From Bdellovibrionota bacterium (GTDB lineage: Bacteria > Bdellovibrionota > Bacteriovoracia > Bacteriovoracales > Bacteriovoracaceae), in assembly GCA_030836365.1 (NCBI GenBank), contig JAURQB010000208.1, positions 1 to 44,353 on the forward strand: a DNA stretch of 44,353 nt, written 5' to 3'. Below the pieces are notes generated by a model, which saw nothing but the letters and a program-made list of their open reading frames with translations, did no database searches and was not told where the DNA came from. Position 1 is the first letter of the stretch, and the number at the start of each line of letters is the position of its first letter. Made by a program: the position numbers and the translations under genes. Positions 43,270 through 44,353 of this stretch are shown here, one piece after another.

Positions 43270-44353
43270 TTTTTTAGCGCCTCGACAAAGTATTTCTGTG
43301 CTTCTAAGTCATTATTTAATTTTTGATACACAAGGGCAAGATGCTTAGTAATAATGACGTCAGACTTTTGGGAGCTCCATGCTTTTTTTATCTCAACTAA
43401 TGCCTTCGAAAAATCACCAATTTTAAAAAAATACCATCCTAAACTATCTCGGATATAAGCATCATCAGGATCAATCTCTATCGCTTTTTTAATTAAAGAA
43501 TAAGCTTTGTCAAAATCACTTTCATTTTCAAGAATTAAGTAACCAACAAAATTAAGGGCATGAGCGTTCATGGGATTTTCTTCAATTACGCCCATCATTA
43601 AAGCTATTGCGTCTTTATACCGCTTCACCTTATCAAACAAGTTTGCTAAGAAATATTTTTGACTTATATCAAGGCTTTTTAATTCTTCCATTTTTCCTAC
43701 GGCCAACTCATACTTTTTGTAATGACCATAATAATAAGCCTCCGAAAAAGTTAAGGAGTTGATAAGCTTTTCCTGCTCTTCTTTTGAGATACGACCAATT
43801 GTACTTCTAATTTTTTGTATCTCTTTAAAATACTCCTGCTCTGAGATTGAAGAGACTAGCCCTCTTAAAAGCTTACTAATTTGTAGATTACTATCAAAAA
43901 ACAGATCTGAATTATTATCAATTCTTGAGTAGTAAACGATAGCTGTATCAAATTTTTCAATTTGCTGATAAAGGGCGCCTAAATAATAGAGGATTTTGTC
44001 ACTGTTAGGAGCGACAACAAGGACTTTTTCAAAAATATTTATCGCTTTTTTATACTCTTTTTTTTCAGTATACAGAATTCCAAGCTTAACCTTAAGATTA
44101 ACATTAGAATTATCCTGCCTTATAAGCTCTTCAATATAAGGAATAATATTTTCGAAATCCTCTAGAATAAATAGTGATTGAACCAGTCTGTTAAGTATAA
44201 CAATATTTTCTTCGTCCTTTTTCAGGTAGGACTTATAGACTTGTATCGCCCCTTCATAGTCTTCCGACTCCTCTTTTAATAAACCTCTGCCAAGGGCGGC
44301 TTGATAATATAAATTATCGACTTTCAGAGCTTTTTTAAAATACTTGTCTGAAA
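43179..44353 (-). CDS. TPR-repeat protein (N-terminus outside window)
   Basis: The frame is open from the right edge to the TGA at 43181-43179, about 391 residues, with no start in the window. Repeating 34-residue TPR units are visible throughout, for example SDKILYYLGALYQQIEKFDT, ALNFVGYLILE and RDSLGWYFFKIGDFSKALVE. It is a binding scaffold; its location is unknown because any signal lies outside the window. A lipoprotein gene overlaps its 3' end. Confidence 0.85.
   Translation of the reverse strand, partial: SDKYFKKALKVDNLYYQAALGRGLLKEESEDYEGAIQVYKSYLKKDEENIVILNRLVQSLFILEDFENIIPYIEELIRQDNSNVNLKVKLGILYTEKKEYKKAINIFEKVLVVAPNSDKILYYLGALYQQIEKFDTAIVYYSRIDNNSDLFFDSNLQISKLLRGLVSSISEQEYFKEIQKIRSTIGRISKEEQEKLINSLTFSEAYYYGHYKKYELAVGKMEELKSLDISQKYFLANLFDKVKRYKDAIALMMGVIEENPMNAHALNFVGYLILENESDFDKAYSLIKKAIEIDPDDAYIRDSLGWYFFKIGDFSKALVEIKKAWSSQKSDVIITKHLALVYQKLNNDLEAQKYFVEALKNCKEENQRTEILEVMEQRIVERLPASITGD

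Overview
This is an AT-rich, densely coding bacterial chromosome segment. It has about 40 protein genes, two tRNA-Leu genes, no rRNA, and no insertion sequence, integrase, phage gene or CRISPR array. The cell is Gram-negative: there are several lipoproteins, a probable outer-membrane beta-barrel, MurG, peptide-ABC and TRAP importers with periplasmic binding proteins, and a MotA/MotB stator for a flagellum. The gene set (TRAP transporter with a TatT subunit, extra FliL-like protein, HPt protein, secreted subtilase, HemJ, many unrecognised envelope proteins) and the base composition fit a Bdellovibrionota-type predator of the Bacteriovorax/Halobacteriovorax kind. That placement is inferred from content and is not proven.

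Layout. 1-2.9 kb (minus): three unrecognised envelope genes led by a probable outer-membrane protein. 3.0-4.5 kb (plus): motA-motB behind a sigma-28-like promoter. 4.7-11.8 kb (plus): a tight five-gene run leuS, Na+/solute symporter, maeB, ridA, ydcF-like. 11.8-15.8 kb (minus): lipoprotein, then yicC-gmk-rsh, the last three coupled and without the rpoZ often found there. 16-19.1 kb: FliL-like membrane protein, FHA/sigma-54 activator, engB and a small coiled-coil protein. 19.2-21.1 kb (plus): acyltransferase plus epimerase, then tRNA-Leu(CAA). 21.4-24.2 kb (plus): HPt, hemJ, msrB, secreted subtilase. 24.2-25.6 kb (minus): murG-like and mazG-like. 25.7-27.3 kb (plus): membrane-anchored GltB-like FMN protein. 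27.3-31.7 kb (minus): a START-domain protein, TatT, DctP, DctQ and DctM in one operon. Then tRNA-Leu(UAG), a HAD-UbiA fusion (plus), two unrecognised coupled genes (825 and 233 aa, minus), a complete oppABCDF operon (minus, 36.9-42.5 kb), and at the right edge a lipoprotein and a truncated TPR protein (minus).

How it works together. Most of the window is housekeeping: translation (leuS, tRNAs), stringent response and nucleotides (rsh, gmk, yicC, mazG-like), C4 metabolism (maeB), cell wall (murG) and ribosome assembly (engB). Around this are nutrient-capture systems suited to a cell living on breakdown products of other cells: peptide ABC importer, TRAP importer with a lipid-binding-type START partner, and secreted protease. 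The most interesting parts are the START/TatT/TRAP operon, the sigma-28-like promoters (one of which would make the HPt mRNA leaderless), and the paired unrecognised coiled-coil genes. All stretches between features are shorter than 300 bases; the longest, 21210-21454, holds no convincing gene.
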